Shown piece after piece: positions 50,688-59,475 of a stretch of 64,000 bases of DNA. A model generated the notes under the pieces. That model made no database searches. It saw only the letters and a program-made list of their open reading frames with translations, and was not told where the DNA came from. The stretch is taken from the NCBI GenBank assembly GCA_030431975.1, contig JAUIHP010000006.1:124001-188000 (forward strand), in the 5' to 3' direction. Source of the DNA: a bacterium (GTDB lineage: Bacteria > Eisenbacteria > RBG-16-71-46 > CAIMUX01). A program made the translations under genes and the position numbers. Position 1 is the stretch's first letter, and every line of letters begins with the position of its first letter.

Positions 50688-51169
50688 GTTCCAAGAAACC
50701 GTTCGAACTCGAGATCCGGGAGATGACTGACGACGATCGAGTCACCGTCGCAGAGCTCAGCGTCCATGTCGACCAGGCTCCCTGGGTTCCGCCGATCACC
50801 GAATCGCTTCAACTGCTCGACCGAACCGACGAGGTTCAGGGCGTGCTTTTCGAAGTCGATGGCACGGTCGTTGGGTTCTGTCTCGTCACCGACAGTCAAA
50901 GCGAGACGGCCAGCATCGGTGGATTCCTCATTGGCGCCCAGTATCAAGGCAACGGCTACGGCAGCGTCGCGGTCGGTAAGGTCTGTGCTTTCATTTTTGA
51001 AGGTCACCCCAAGGTGAACACGATTCTCTTGACCGTGCGGGAAGGGAACGAGGCTGCCCGGCGCCTGTACGAGCGGGCAGGGTTCGAGACGACGGAGACG
51101 TACCATCACGGAGAGCGGGTCTTTGCACTCGACAAGTCCGTGTGGGCCCGGCGGCAGGGAGATCGCTAG
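50684..51169 (+). CDS. GNAT family N-acetyltransferase
   Basis: A 161-residue GNAT enzyme. The acetyl-CoA segment is IGGFLIGAQYQGNGYGSVAV (Q.NGYG in place of R..G.G), followed by NTILLTVREGNEAARRLYER and GFETTETYHHGERVFAL, the closing beta strand and helix. Its GTVVGFCLVTDSQSETASIG shows the usual strand-3/4 region. The ATG overlaps the stop of the PPOX gene. It ends 7 bases from the convergent larger GNAT gene. Substrate unknown. Confidence 0.83.
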   Translation: MSSKKPFELEIREMTDDDRVTVAELSVHVDQAPWVPPITESLQLLDRTDEVQGVLFEVDGTVVGFCLVTDSQSETASIGGFLIGAQYQGNGYGSVAVGKVCAFIFEGHPKVNTILLTVREGNEAARRLYERAGFETTETYHHGERVFALDKSVWARRQGDR

Positions 51170-51176
51170 TAGGCGG

Positions 51177-52004
51177 TCACCCGGCCATGTCGTCTCTGTG
51201 AAGCATCCGCTCCTCGTAGTCTATCGCGTGCACAAATCCCAGCGACTCATACAGCCGGATGGCGGCTTCATTGTTTCTGGCAACGTTGAGGCCGACGTGA
51301 TCGCAGTCCTCCAGAAGGTCGAGACAGAGCCGCGCACACAGTGACCGGCCGACTCCCTGGCCGCGCACCTTCGGGTGTGTGGTCACATTTCCGAGGACGC
51401 CGACCCGTTCCGCCTTGGAGTAGACATGGATCCCGGCGACTCCGAGTAGCGATTCCCCCTCACGCCAACCGAAGTACTTCCCGGTTTCCAGCATTCGCGG
51501 ATCAAAAGCATTGTCCGGATAGGACTCGCGGTAGAGCACTTCCAGCGCAGGAAGGTCTGAGAGTTGGAGACGCGAGACCCGGTCGGCGCGTTCCGGGCTT
51601 TCCTTCGTCCACTGTTGTTCGAGTTCACTGCGTGACTTGCCTGCATCGGGGAGGTACATCTTCTGGTACTCGCCGAAGGTTTCCGAAACGTAGACGTCTT
51701 CGATTCCATCGATGAATCCCGGGCAGATGTGCGCGTAGAGACGGTCGGGCAACTTTGGGCCGACCTGCCGTAGGAGCTCTGCCCCCAAGTCCCGATCCCG
51801 CCCAAAGCACAGCAGGACGACGAAACCGGGCGCTTGATAGAGCAGGGCCAGAACGGACAGATCTCCCCGGTCTTCCAGTCCCCACCACGTCGTCGAGGGC
51901 CAAAAGAAAGGATCCAGGTCTCCCAGCTCATAGAGATGGATCGATGGATCTTTGAGCACGAAGTCTCGAATCCGGTCCGGGTCACGTGTCTCGATCAGGT
52001 TCAT
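51177..52004 (-). CDS. Two-domain GNAT-family acetyltransferase
   Basis: A 275-residue protein; ATG at 52004 has GGAG spaced five bases. The N-terminal half (MNLIETRDPDRIRDFVLKDP, IHLYELGDLDPFFWP, APGFVVLLCFGRDRDL) is the extra N-terminal GNAT-like subdomain seen in two-part GNATs. The C-terminal half has the CoA-binding LGNVTTHPKVRGQGVGRSLC and the closing NNEAAIRLYESLGFVHAIDY. The frame is open far upstream, but that sequence is antisense to the Ada-AlkA gene and is left out. It is divergent from that repair gene with 90 bases between them, and could share a regulatory region with it. Confidence 0.83.
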   Translation of the reverse strand: MNLIETRDPDRIRDFVLKDPSIHLYELGDLDPFFWPSTTWWGLEDRGDLSVLALLYQAPGFVVLLCFGRDRDLGAELLRQVGPKLPDRLYAHICPGFIDGIEDVYVSETFGEYQKMYLPDAGKSRSELEQQWTKESPERADRVSRLQLSDLPALEVLYRESYPDNAFDPRMLETGKYFGWREGESLLGVAGIHVYSKAERVGVLGNVTTHPKVRGQGVGRSLCARLCLDLLEDCDHVGLNVARNNEAAIRLYESLGFVHAIDYEERMLHRDDMAG

Positions 52005-52094
52005 ACGCTCCGTTTCGCTGCTTGGCGGACGATCCAAGACTGCAGGTCCGAAAACAGCCAGCCGACTGTGCCGGCTCGTGGCATCATACGTCTC

Positions 52095-53690
52095 ATGCAA
52101 GGATCGAAGAAAAGGAATGCGGTCGGCAAAGAACGCGCCGCCGCCTCGCGGCGCCGAGCTATGAAGGGCGCGACGGGATCCAAAAGCACGCAACCGAACC
52201 CGAGCGCTATCGTCAAGAAGGGCGCAGCCCGTTTCGAGCCCGCTCTCACGACACCGAGTTCGTCGGAGGTTGGCTCCGCGGTCGGTCAAGGGCCGACGGT
52301 TGACGGAGACCGTTGTTACGCGGCACTTCTCGCTCGGGACGCGCGCTTTGACGGCCGCTTCTTCACCGCGGTTCACACGACCGGGATCTACTGCCGTCCG
52401 ATCTGCCCGGCGAAGACGCCGAAGAAGCAGAATGTCACCTTCTACCTGTGTCCGGCCGCAGCCGAAGCCGCCGGGTTCCGGCCGTGTCTTCGGTGCCGGC
52501 CCGACTCCGCACCCGGATCTCCCGAGTGGAGAGGCACGAGTTCGAGCGTTTCCCGCGCGCTCCGCCTGATCGACGAAGGCACACTGGAGGACGGCGGCGT
52601 CCCCCGTTTGGCCGAACGACTCGGGATCGGCGAACGACATCTTCATCGCCTGTTTCTCAAACACCTCGGCGCGTCTCCTGTCGCGGTCGGACAAAGTCGA
52701 CGTGCACACATGGCACGGCAGCTTCTGGAAACCAGCCGTTCGACCGTGGCCGAGATTGCGTTCGCGTCCGGCTTCGGAAGCGTCCGCCGTTTCAATGATG
52801 TGTTTCGCAGAACCTTCGGCCGGACACCCAGCGAACTGCGCGGACCTGCCGTAGAGTCTCCCTTGGGTACCCACCTGCGCATCCGCGTGCGGCCTCCCTA
52901 CGACTGGAACACGTTGACCGCATTCCTCGAGCCCCGTTGTCTTCCCGGAATCGAAAGTGTTTCCGAAGGGCGATATGTTCGGAACGTGCAGACGCCCGAA
53001 GGCGAGCGCGGCCGCATTGAAGTCAGCTTCGACGAGAAGCAGCACTGTTTGGAAGTGGCTACAGACTTGTCTCCCAGCCTGTCGCTGATGGGATGGATGT
53101 CGCGCGTCCAGGACCTTTTCGATACGCAAACGGAGACCGAAGCGGTCGAGGCTCACCTTCGGGGAACTGAGTACGACCGGCTCTTTCGACTGGGACGTGG
53201 AGTTCGAGTTCATGGAGCGTGGAACGGCTTTGAACTCGCCGTTCGTGCCATCCTCGGGCAGCAGATTACGGTCGCCGGTGCGACCACTCTCGCCCGCCGA
53301 CTCATCGAACGGTGCGGGGGCTCGCTGCGCCCGGAAGCCGTGGCCGAGGCCGACCTCACCGCCTTTGGGATGCCGACAAAGCGCGTGGAGACGCTACAGC
53401 GACTCGCCGCGCACGTCGCGGCCGGCGAGATCGTGTTGGAACCTTGGACAGACCCGGAGGAAACGCGGATGCGGTTGGCCGAGATTCCCGGAATCGGTCC
53501 ATGGACCGTGGAATACATCGCCCTGCGAGCGCTCCGCGATCCCGATGCGTTCCCGGCGTCCGACCTCGGCCTTCGCAAGGCGCTCGGCAACGGAACCGCA
53601 TTGCCGACGAAAGAGGTCGAACGAATCGCCGAAGCCTGGCGTCCCTGGCGCGCCTATGCCGCGCAGCACCTTTGGCTCTCTCTCGAATGA
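52095..53690 (+). CDS. Ada-like regulator fused to AlkA 3-methyladenine DNA glycosylase
   Basis: A 531-residue alkylation-damage response protein. After a basic, disordered N-terminus (about 1-70), an Ada methylphosphotriester-repair zinc domain spans about 72-140, with C100, C104, C131 and C134 in YCRPIC and CLRC; C100 corresponds to the methyl-accepting Cys38 of E. coli Ada. An AraC helix-turn-helix (about 150-245; LAERLGIGERHLHRLFLKHL, IAFASGFGSVRRFNDVFRRT) follows, then an AlkA N-terminal domain (about 255-365) and the HhH-GPD glycosylase (about 370-531) with IPGIGPWTVEYIALRAL and catalytic D490 in PASDLGLRKAL. One protein thus senses damage, activates transcription and excises alkylated bases. 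The start is uncertain: ATGs at 52095 and 52161 both have weak ribosome sites. The coupled ogt gene lies 17 bases downstream. Confidence 0.9.
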   Translation: MQGSKKRNAVGKERAAASRRRAMKGATGSKSTQPNPSAIVKKGAARFEPALTTPSSSEVGSAVGQGPTVDGDRCYAALLARDARFDGRFFTAVHTTGIYCRPICPAKTPKKQNVTFYLCPAAAEAAGFRPCLRCRPDSAPGSPEWRGTSSSVSRALRLIDEGTLEDGGVPRLAERLGIGERHLHRLFLKHLGASPVAVGQSRRAHMARQLLETSRSTVAEIAFASGFGSVRRFNDVFRRTFGRTPSELRGPAVESPLGTHLRIRVRPPYDWNTLTAFLEPRCLPGIESVSEGRYVRNVQTPEGERGRIEVSFDEKQHCLEVATDLSPSLSLMGWMSRVQDLFDTQTETEAVEAHLRGTEYDRLFRLGRGVRVHGAWNGFELAVRAILGQQITVAGATTLARRLIERCGGSLRPEAVAEADLTAFGMPTKRVETLQRLAAHVAAGEIVLEPWTDPEETRMRLAEIPGIGPWTVEYIALRALRDPDAFPASDLGLRKALGNGTALPTKEVERIAEAWRPWRAYAAQHLWLSLE

Positions 53691-53707
53691 AGAGGAAGGA
53701 GCGACCC

Positions 53708-54229
53708 ATGTCCGATACCCATCGAGTTCTGCCGACGCCGATCGGCCCGCTTTGCCTAGTCGGGGAGGGTGGGAGCGAAACGCTGCACGCCATCCTGTTT
53801 CCGCGCGGGGACGGAGAGCCGCAGGTTCCAGCCAACACCGCCGAGTCGGCGAGTGCATTTTCCACGGCCGCTCGTCAGCTTGAGGAGTACTTCGCCGGCA
53901 AGCGGAGGACGTTCGAGCTTTCGTTGGATCCACAAGGTACCGAGTTTCAACGGAAAGTATGGACACAGCTCTCGCGCATTCCGTTCGGGGAGACGATTTC
54001 CTACCGCGTGTTGGCGCAGCGTGTCGGGAACGCCAACGCGTCCAGGGCAGTGGGTGCCGCCAACGGGAAGAATCCGATTCCGATCGTCATTCCGTGTCAT
54101 CGCGTCATTGCGAGCGACGGGTCCTTGGCAGGGTTTGCCGGAGGCTTGGCTGCGAAGGAGAGGCTCCTGGCGCACGAAGGTGTGTTCATTGCGAACCCGG
54201 AGAGTCAGACCTCGCTGTTGCCGGAGTGA
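53708..54229 (+). CDS. ogt: Methylated-DNA--protein-cysteine methyltransferase
   Basis: A 173-residue suicide enzyme that takes alkyl groups from O6-alkylguanine in DNA. The active-site motif is PIPIVIPCHRVIASDGSLAG with acceptor C130. Other marks are FQRKVWTQLSRIPFGETISY and GNANASRAVGAANGKNPIP, and the end GFAGGLAAKERLLAHEG. An N-terminal lobe (about 1-75) with the PTPIGPLCLVGE start completes the usual layout. ATG 53708 has AAGGAG spaced seven bases, 17 bases after the Ada-AlkA gene, so both form an adaptive-response operon. Confidence 0.93.
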   Translation: MSDTHRVLPTPIGPLCLVGEGGSETLHAILFPRGDGEPQVPANTAESASAFSTAARQLEEYFAGKRRTFELSLDPQGTEFQRKVWTQLSRIPFGETISYRVLAQRVGNANASRAVGAANGKNPIPIVIPCHRVIASDGSLAGFAGGLAAKERLLAHEGVFIANPESQTSLLPE

Positions 54230-54281
54230 GGTCCTACGGATTCACAAGCTGCAGCGATAGAGTCACACCTGTTCAGCCTCC

Positions 54282-55109
54282 TCACCGCTCCTCGTCCGGC
54301 TTAACAACGAGCGTCCACGTGGGCAGACCTTGACCGTTCTCGTAGGCCACGGCCCCAATGATCTCTACGGCGGATTCTTCATCGACGTCTGGAGTCTCCA
54401 GAACGAGATTCGTGTAGATGCTGTCGAAATCCGGCGCGTCGATCGGCCGGTGGATCACGATCAGGCTATCCGTCTCGACAATTCTCGCTTCGGGACTGCT
54501 GACACTGAGCGGCCGTAACATCCGCGGAGGTTCCCACGACGGAACGCGTCGGTCCGGCCAGGTGTATCGGCGCATCGCAGCGTAGTTACCGAAGGCAATC
54601 CAACGGACTTCCGGCGACATCCGAACGGTCACTTCCACCTGGGCGGCTTCCGGAAGAGTGATGGAATCGTGCTCGATCCAGACGTCACGGCGGTCGCCGT
54701 TCGTTAGGATCAAGTCGCCTTCCGACATCGGACTTTCGGCAGGTCGGGCGGGCGGATAGAGGTATCCCGCCCACTCCTCATTCGCCTGAAGCTCAATGAC
54801 CCTCGGCTCAGCGGGCTCGATCGCACGGACCACCATCGTTGATCGCGCTGGTGACGACCACAGGGCGATGAACGGACCATACAGCTTGTTCATGCCGCTG
54901 AATCTTGCGGTCCGAATCCGGAGCGAGAGCGAATCGTCGCCGCCGTTGACGATGATGTAGAACGGTTGCCCATCTCGCCAGAACTCCTGCATTGACAGGC
55001 CAGGCTGGCGAATGCTCATGGGAAACGTGTGTGCCGACGCGGACCCTGTTAGGACAGCCGTGATGAGAAGGCACAACAGGATCGGGCGTCTACAACTCAT
55101 CTCAATCAT
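54282..55109 (-). CDS. Secreted protein of unknown function
   Basis: A 275-residue exported protein. Two close ATGs (55109 and 55100) precede a signal peptide SCRRPILLCLLITAVLTGSASA, after which the mature protein begins HTFPMSIRQPGLSMQEFW. It is beta-rich with features such as FYIIVNGGDDSLSLRIR and DLILTNGDRRDVWIEHDSIT, probably an Ig-like or jelly-roll fold. I recognise no family. It lies 110 bases upstream of the DUF5916 gene on the same strand and may be downstream in its transcript. No membrane anchor or lipobox. Confidence 0.65.
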   Translation of the reverse strand: MIEMSCRRPILLCLLITAVLTGSASAHTFPMSIRQPGLSMQEFWRDGQPFYIIVNGGDDSLSLRIRTARFSGMNKLYGPFIALWSSPARSTMVVRAIEPAEPRVIELQANEEWAGYLYPPARPAESPMSEGDLILTNGDRRDVWIEHDSITLPEAAQVEVTVRMSPEVRWIAFGNYAAMRRYTWPDRRVPSWEPPRMLRPLSVSSPEARIVETDSLIVIHRPIDAPDFDSIYTNLVLETPDVDEESAVEIIGAVAYENGQGLPTWTLVVKPDEER

Positions 55110-55219
55110 TCGCGGCCAGTCGCCATGGTTTTGGGGAACACTCTGACATTGGAGACCCGCTGCCGAAGGCCGCCAAATGCCTCATTGATCTAGACCCTGA
55201 CAGATTCCCACTCCACCGT

Positions 55220-57934
55220 TCAAAGTGAGAACCATCGGCTGACCTTGATAAGGAAGATATTGTGCGGATGGATCTCGAACAGGTCTGACACGTCGTCGCG
55301 GAGCGAAAAGTCGCCGTTGGATGAGAAGCCGGTCCGACCCTGCGACCACACGAGGTAGAGCAGAGAGCCGGGACTAAACTCCCACCGGGCCACCAGGTTC
55401 GAATTGAAGTCCCGGAAGTTGAAGTCCGGATCGAAAAAGACATAGTCAGGATCTGTTCCGCCGGTCTCCCGCACCTCGTAGCGCCCGTCGACCAAACGAA
55501 TCTGCTCGCCGTCCAACCGAAGGATCCGGTCTTCGACATCGTCGGCACGGGGATCGCGGATTCGCTTGAACTCCGAGTACTTCCCCGCCGAGACGAACGG
55601 CTGCGCATAGAATTGGATGGAAAGGTCCGGGGTCGCGGCATAGTCCAACCGGACCGTCATCACTGCGGTGTTCTGTTCCAGACGACCAAGGACGTACCGT
55701 GCCTCCCCCGCGTCACTGCCCGCTTGGGCGGTGGCACGCGTCACCCACTGGAGTTCGGGCTCGGCCCGGGAAACCGAGGGATTCAGAGTCACCCGAAGCA
55801 CGTCGTTGGGCCGAAAGCCGAGATCGATCCAGGCCTCCTGGTCCTGTCCCGTGTCCTCGTCACGCCACCGCCCGAAGGCGCCGACCTCGAAGAAGAAGCG
55901 GCGGCGATCGTCGGAGCGAACCCACGCGTCGAGTGACCAGATCCCCGGCCATTCAGACGATGGTCCTCCGCGAAGCTCGTGGTGCGATAGGAAAGGGAAG
56001 TCCCGGGTGATGCTGGCACCGGTCGACCAGTTGCTGCGAAATGTCAGGTTCGCATTCGTGTTCACCGAGTTCGAAGTATTCGTCCCGTGGAAATCGTAGT
56101 TCGTCCATTGGTTGAAATTCCAACGGATGTGGCGGAAAGCGGAGACGGGTTTTTGACTGCGGAAACCGACCCAGCTGAACTGGTTGATCTCGTCGCTCCG
56201 TCGAAGAAAGCCGAGGTCGTTGGTTTCGAATCCGGGAGAACGCCAGGCGACTCCCGTTTCGTAGAGCACCGAACTGTTCCCGCTGCGGCCTCCACGAACG
56301 GATCCGGCGATGCCGGAGAGGGATGTCCGTGTCGAGTCGACGGAAACATGAGAGGCATCCGGGCGCTGGTAGAAGCGGGCGGGGGCGGTCTGTGTCCGTA
56401 GGATGGCGCGCTCATCCCCCCGAACCTGGCTGAAGGCCACCGTGCCCGACAGATGATAGGTGCGATCATTCCACGTGTGCCGACCGTCCACGCCGCCGGA
56501 GTACGCTGCGCTGTGCAAGAACTCCAACTCTTCGTCGTCGATGCTGCGATTGACGGCCGTGAACATGGCACCGAGAGACGATTGACCTTCCCGGAAGTCT
56601 TTTGCCGTTCGGCCGACGAAGTAGTTGGTCAGCGGCTCGACGACTTCTTTGCGCCGGGCTCCATCGAAATCGAGTTCGGCCTTCTCCTCCGCCGTGACGC
56701 TCTCCATGAGTCCGATCGACCAGCCGTTCTTCGTCTTGCCGGTGAGCTTGGCCGCGCCAAGAATGCTCGTGTTCTCGGGAACTTCAACGTACTCGCCTGG
56801 GATGGCATCCGGAAAATGGCCAGGAGAACGACCGATGCGCCGGGAGTAGAACAGCCGGTCGCTCGTGAAGCTGCCCCCCGCGTTGTTGCGAGCCAGTCGG
56901 AAGTCGAGAATGTTGCTGCCCTCGATAAAAAAGGGGCGCCGCTCGCTGAAGAACGTCTCGAAGGCGGAAAGGTTGACCTCGGAGGGGTCCGCTTCGACCT
57001 GACCGAAGTCCGGGTTGATCGTGAAGTTGACCGTGAGGTCGCTGGTCAAACCGACCTTCCCGTCCAGGCCCAGCGATACGCTCTCGTCGCTGCCCGTGGC
57101 GAAGGGATTGTCCCCGTCCTGGGCGAAGCGTTCAGCCTGCGCGGAAGCATAGGGAAGCAGTTCGATTTGCCTCTGCGGCCGCAGCCCTTCGATTCCGTGA
57201 AGCTCTCCGAATGAACTGACCCATCCCGGTGCATCGCTGGGGACAAGCTGCCACGTCGAACGTTCTTCCTTGCGATAGAGGCGCCTCGTCGACTGAATGC
57301 CCCAAACCTGCTGATGGTCGTCACCGAAACGGAGCTGGCTCAGCGGGATCTTCATCTCGGCGGTCCAGCCCTCATCGTCAACGTTCGTCTCCGCAAACCA
57401 GACGGGATCCCAGGTCGAATCCCAGTTGTCACCGTCCTGGGAGACGAACTCGTCTCCGCGCACTCCCGAGACGGAGACCGTGAACGAAAAGGCCGTGCGG
57501 TTGTCGTTGTAGCTGTCGATGTTGATCTCGACCCAGTCACCCGGAAACCAGTCGCGCCTCGCGACCTGGCTGCTGATCTTTTCCGGCTCAGAGTCTTGGG
57601 CACGGAAGGCGACGTAGACCGCTTCGTCGTCATAAAGGATCTTCATCGACGTTTCCTGAGAAGGCGGTTCGCCGGAATGAGGATCGTTCTGGAGGTAGTC
57701 TCCGCTCCAGGGCACCGCCCGCCATGCCGGATCGTCAAGGATCCCGTCGATCCGGGGCGCGTTCGTCCCGACCCGTTCCGTCGTGTAGATGCGACGTTCC
57801 GGCGACGTCGAACCGGGTTCCGCCTGCGCTTCCGATCCTGAGTTCGATTCTTGACTCAGAACCGGTGTCGACAGAGAGGCGACGAAAGCGATCGCCGAAA
57901 CCAGGATGAAGTGCGTCGTGGCTCGAGGAAACAT
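55220..57934 (-). CDS. DUF5916 outer-membrane protein with N-terminal CBM9-like domain
   Basis: About 904 residues; ATG 57934 has GGAGG. Signal peptide with ILVSAIAFVASLSTPVLSQ. The first domain (about 50-230) resembles family-9 carbohydrate-binding modules: PRIDGILDDPAWRAVPWSGD, KILYDDEAVYVAFRAQDSEP and EMKIPLSQLRFGDDHQQVWG. From about 260 to the end is the DUF5916 beta-barrel, with LGLDGKVGLTSDLTVNFTIN, PDFGQVEADPSEVNLSAFET and FFSERRPFFIEGSNI. The last residues are WFSL, with aromatic barrel-closing strands. The family is common in Bacteroidetes-like bacteria and thought to bind or import carbohydrates or peptides; substrate here is unknown. Confidence 0.88.
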   Translation of the reverse strand: MFPRATTHFILVSAIAFVASLSTPVLSQESNSGSEAQAEPGSTSPERRIYTTERVGTNAPRIDGILDDPAWRAVPWSGDYLQNDPHSGEPPSQETSMKILYDDEAVYVAFRAQDSEPEKISSQVARRDWFPGDWVEINIDSYNDNRTAFSFTVSVSGVRGDEFVSQDGDNWDSTWDPVWFAETNVDDEGWTAEMKIPLSQLRFGDDHQQVWGIQSTRRLYRKEERSTWQLVPSDAPGWVSSFGELHGIEGLRPQRQIELLPYASAQAERFAQDGDNPFATGSDESVSLGLDGKVGLTSDLTVNFTINPDFGQVEADPSEVNLSAFETFFSERRPFFIEGSNILDFRLARNNAGGSFTSDRLFYSRRIGRSPGHFPDAIPGEYVEVPENTSILGAAKLTGKTKNGWSIGLMESVTAEEKAELDFDGARRKEVVEPLTNYFVGRTAKDFREGQSSLGAMFTAVNRSIDDEELEFLHSAAYSGGVDGRHTWNDRTYHLSGTVAFSQVRGDERAILRTQTAPARFYQRPDASHVSVDSTRTSLSGIAGSVRGGRSGNSSVLYETGVAWRSPGFETNDLGFLRRSDEINQFSWVGFRSQKPVSAFRHIRWNFNQWTNYDFHGTNTSNSVNTNANLTFRSNWSTGASITRDFPFLSHHELRGGPSSEWPGIWSLDAWVRSDDRRRFFFEVGAFGRWRDEDTGQDQEAWIDLGFRPNDVLRVTLNPSVSRAEPELQWVTRATAQAGSDAGEARYVLGRLEQNTAVMTVRLDYAATPDLSIQFYAQPFVSAGKYSEFKRIRDPRADDVEDRILRLDGEQIRLVDGRYEVRETGGTDPDYVFFDPDFNFRDFNSNLVARWEFSPGSLLYLVWSQGRTGFSSNGDFSLRDDVSDLFEIHPHNIFLIKVSRWFSL

Positions 57935-58153
57935 GGATGCCTCCGGTGGATCTGAAACGGACCGGGCTCTGCGCTGAGGCCGCGCGAGGATAGCAGGACG
58001 ACCCACCCTTCGAAATGACTCATGTTCTTGACCGCACATCCGCAGGCTATGAAGATATGGTCTATCGGTCCGCGCCCTTAGTGCACCGGACAAGCAGCAA
58101 GTGCCCGTGCCCGTGGCGACAGCCGCGGCCGGTCACGAATCGAAACTGGAGCC

Positions 58154-59251
58154 ATGACCCAAACCACCCAGGAAGCCCCACGCATGTCCTCTTCTTCCAT
58201 GCTCAACGAAGGCGAAATCCGCGAACTCGTCGCGACTCACGGAGCCGCCGTGAACGAAGGACGTCCCATCAAACAACTGATCGAGGACGGTGAACTCTCG
58301 AGGCTGAACGGCTGCACGGTGCTCGAGGGCAAGGTTTCCGATTCTGTTTTCGGCGACCCGCTGAAGACGTCTTCCGGTCAACCGCTGCGCCTGATGTTCC
58401 GCAACAACCGCATCTCGACGCACGATGTAAACCGGGGAGCGATTCCGTTCAAGGATCAAGTCCTGGCCTTCAACCATGATCACATGCACCGCCTGGTCCG
58501 AAACGTCCTCGGGTCTTCTCAGTTCGACGTGGACGGACTGGCACCCTCTTCCACGGTGATTCCGGCCGAGAACCTTCGTTTGATCATGCTGGAGAACGTC
58601 CTCCGCCTTTACATGGCGGAAAGTTCGACCTCGACGTCCCTGTACCAGCACTGGCTGGCCGCGAAAGAGGAAGGGAAGACGACGATCAACTATGCAGGCC
58701 ATGAGCTCGACGTCACTTCCCTGGAGCCCAACGGAGTTCTCCCCTACCTCATGGACACTCCGAGCACGAAGGAGAAGGTCGACCGCACCACCGACGCCAG
58801 GTATCTCATCGAGAACGGCATCTGTACCGCGGGCCAGTACGCCCAGATCCGCAACGCTTCGCTGATGGCGTTTGGAATCGTCACCCACCACCTTTCCCAG
58901 AAGGGAATGGTTCTCGTCGACACCAAGACCGAACACGGCATCAACACGCAGGGTGAGATCGTCGCAGCCGACGAGCTGTACACCATGGACTCGTCCCGTT
59001 TTTGGAGGATCGACGACAACGGTGAACTGATGGTTCGTGACGGCAAGCCCGTGTCCTTCTCCAAGGAGTTCGCGCGCGGAATGGTGAAGGAGCAGGGCCA
59101 GCAGTTTTCGGAGGACCAGGCCAACGAGATCGCCGTGCGATATATCCAGGGCCTGCAGCATCTGACGGGTGAGGCCTTCGAGCCGGACTTGCGGCCGAGG
59201 GATCAGAGGATCGTCGAGTCGACGAACCTCATCCTCGATTCGCTCCTGTAG
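58154..59251 (+). CDS. purC: Phosphoribosylaminoimidazole-succinocarboxamide synthase (SAICAR synthetase)
   Basis: A 365-residue purine-synthesis enzyme that joins aspartate to CAIR. Family marks are CTVLEGKVSDSVFGD (phosphate/ATP loop), FRNNRISTHDVNRGAIPFKD and QVLAFNHDHMHRLVRN (active-site region), and LVDTKTEHGINTQGEIVAAD with ELYTMDSSRFWRI (the conserved 'D.K.E.G......ADE..TPDSSR.W'). It is longer than the usual ~240-residue bacterial enzyme, in the size class of larger SAICAR synthetases. ATG 58154 has GGAG close upstream. Its end faces the integron-like cassettes. No other pur genes nearby. Confidence 0.93.
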   Translation: MTQTTQEAPRMSSSSMLNEGEIRELVATHGAAVNEGRPIKQLIEDGELSRLNGCTVLEGKVSDSVFGDPLKTSSGQPLRLMFRNNRISTHDVNRGAIPFKDQVLAFNHDHMHRLVRNVLGSSQFDVDGLAPSSTVIPAENLRLIMLENVLRLYMAESSTSTSLYQHWLAAKEEGKTTINYAGHELDVTSLEPNGVLPYLMDTPSTKEKVDRTTDARYLIENGICTAGQYAQIRNASLMAFGIVTHHLSQKGMVLVDTKTEHGINTQGEIVAADELYTMDSSRFWRIDDNGELMVRDGKPVSFSKEFARGMVKEQGQQFSEDQANEIAVRYIQGLQHLTGEAFEPDLRPRDQRIVESTNLILDSLL

Positions 59252-59422
59252 TCTGCAACTCAGGTCCACCGGCAACTGGCCCGCGGCAACCAGCAAGCCC
59301 CCACACCCATGGATGCTTCGACCGGCGTCTCGCGGTCGCGGGCCTCCCCGACCGATTGAGTGAATCGTGACCAGGGGGCTCGTGCGCTGCAATCCGCTAC
59401 TTGATCGAACACTGAATGGCGA

Positions 59423-59475
59423 GGGTTGAGCTGCAACCGCCGGAGACGAACTAACGCTCCAGTCCGATGTTAGGT
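59423..59475 (-). other. Degenerate attC-like site at the end of the cassette array
   Basis: On the minus strand, ACCTAAC (59475-59469) matches the RYYYAAC simple site and contains the stop codon TAA of the upstream cassette gene. It is followed by CGTTAG and, nearer purC, by GGTTGCAGCTCAACCC (59438-59423), which resembles the conserved GGGTTGCAGCTGA arm of the other two sites. The middle is shortened or mutated, so this is a decayed terminal attC. Confidence 0.5.

Noticed and set aside
58133-59392. 419-codon minus-strand frame opposite purC
   Set aside because: It is antisense to a clearly conserved gene in GC-rich DNA, where long shadow frames are common; no motifs.
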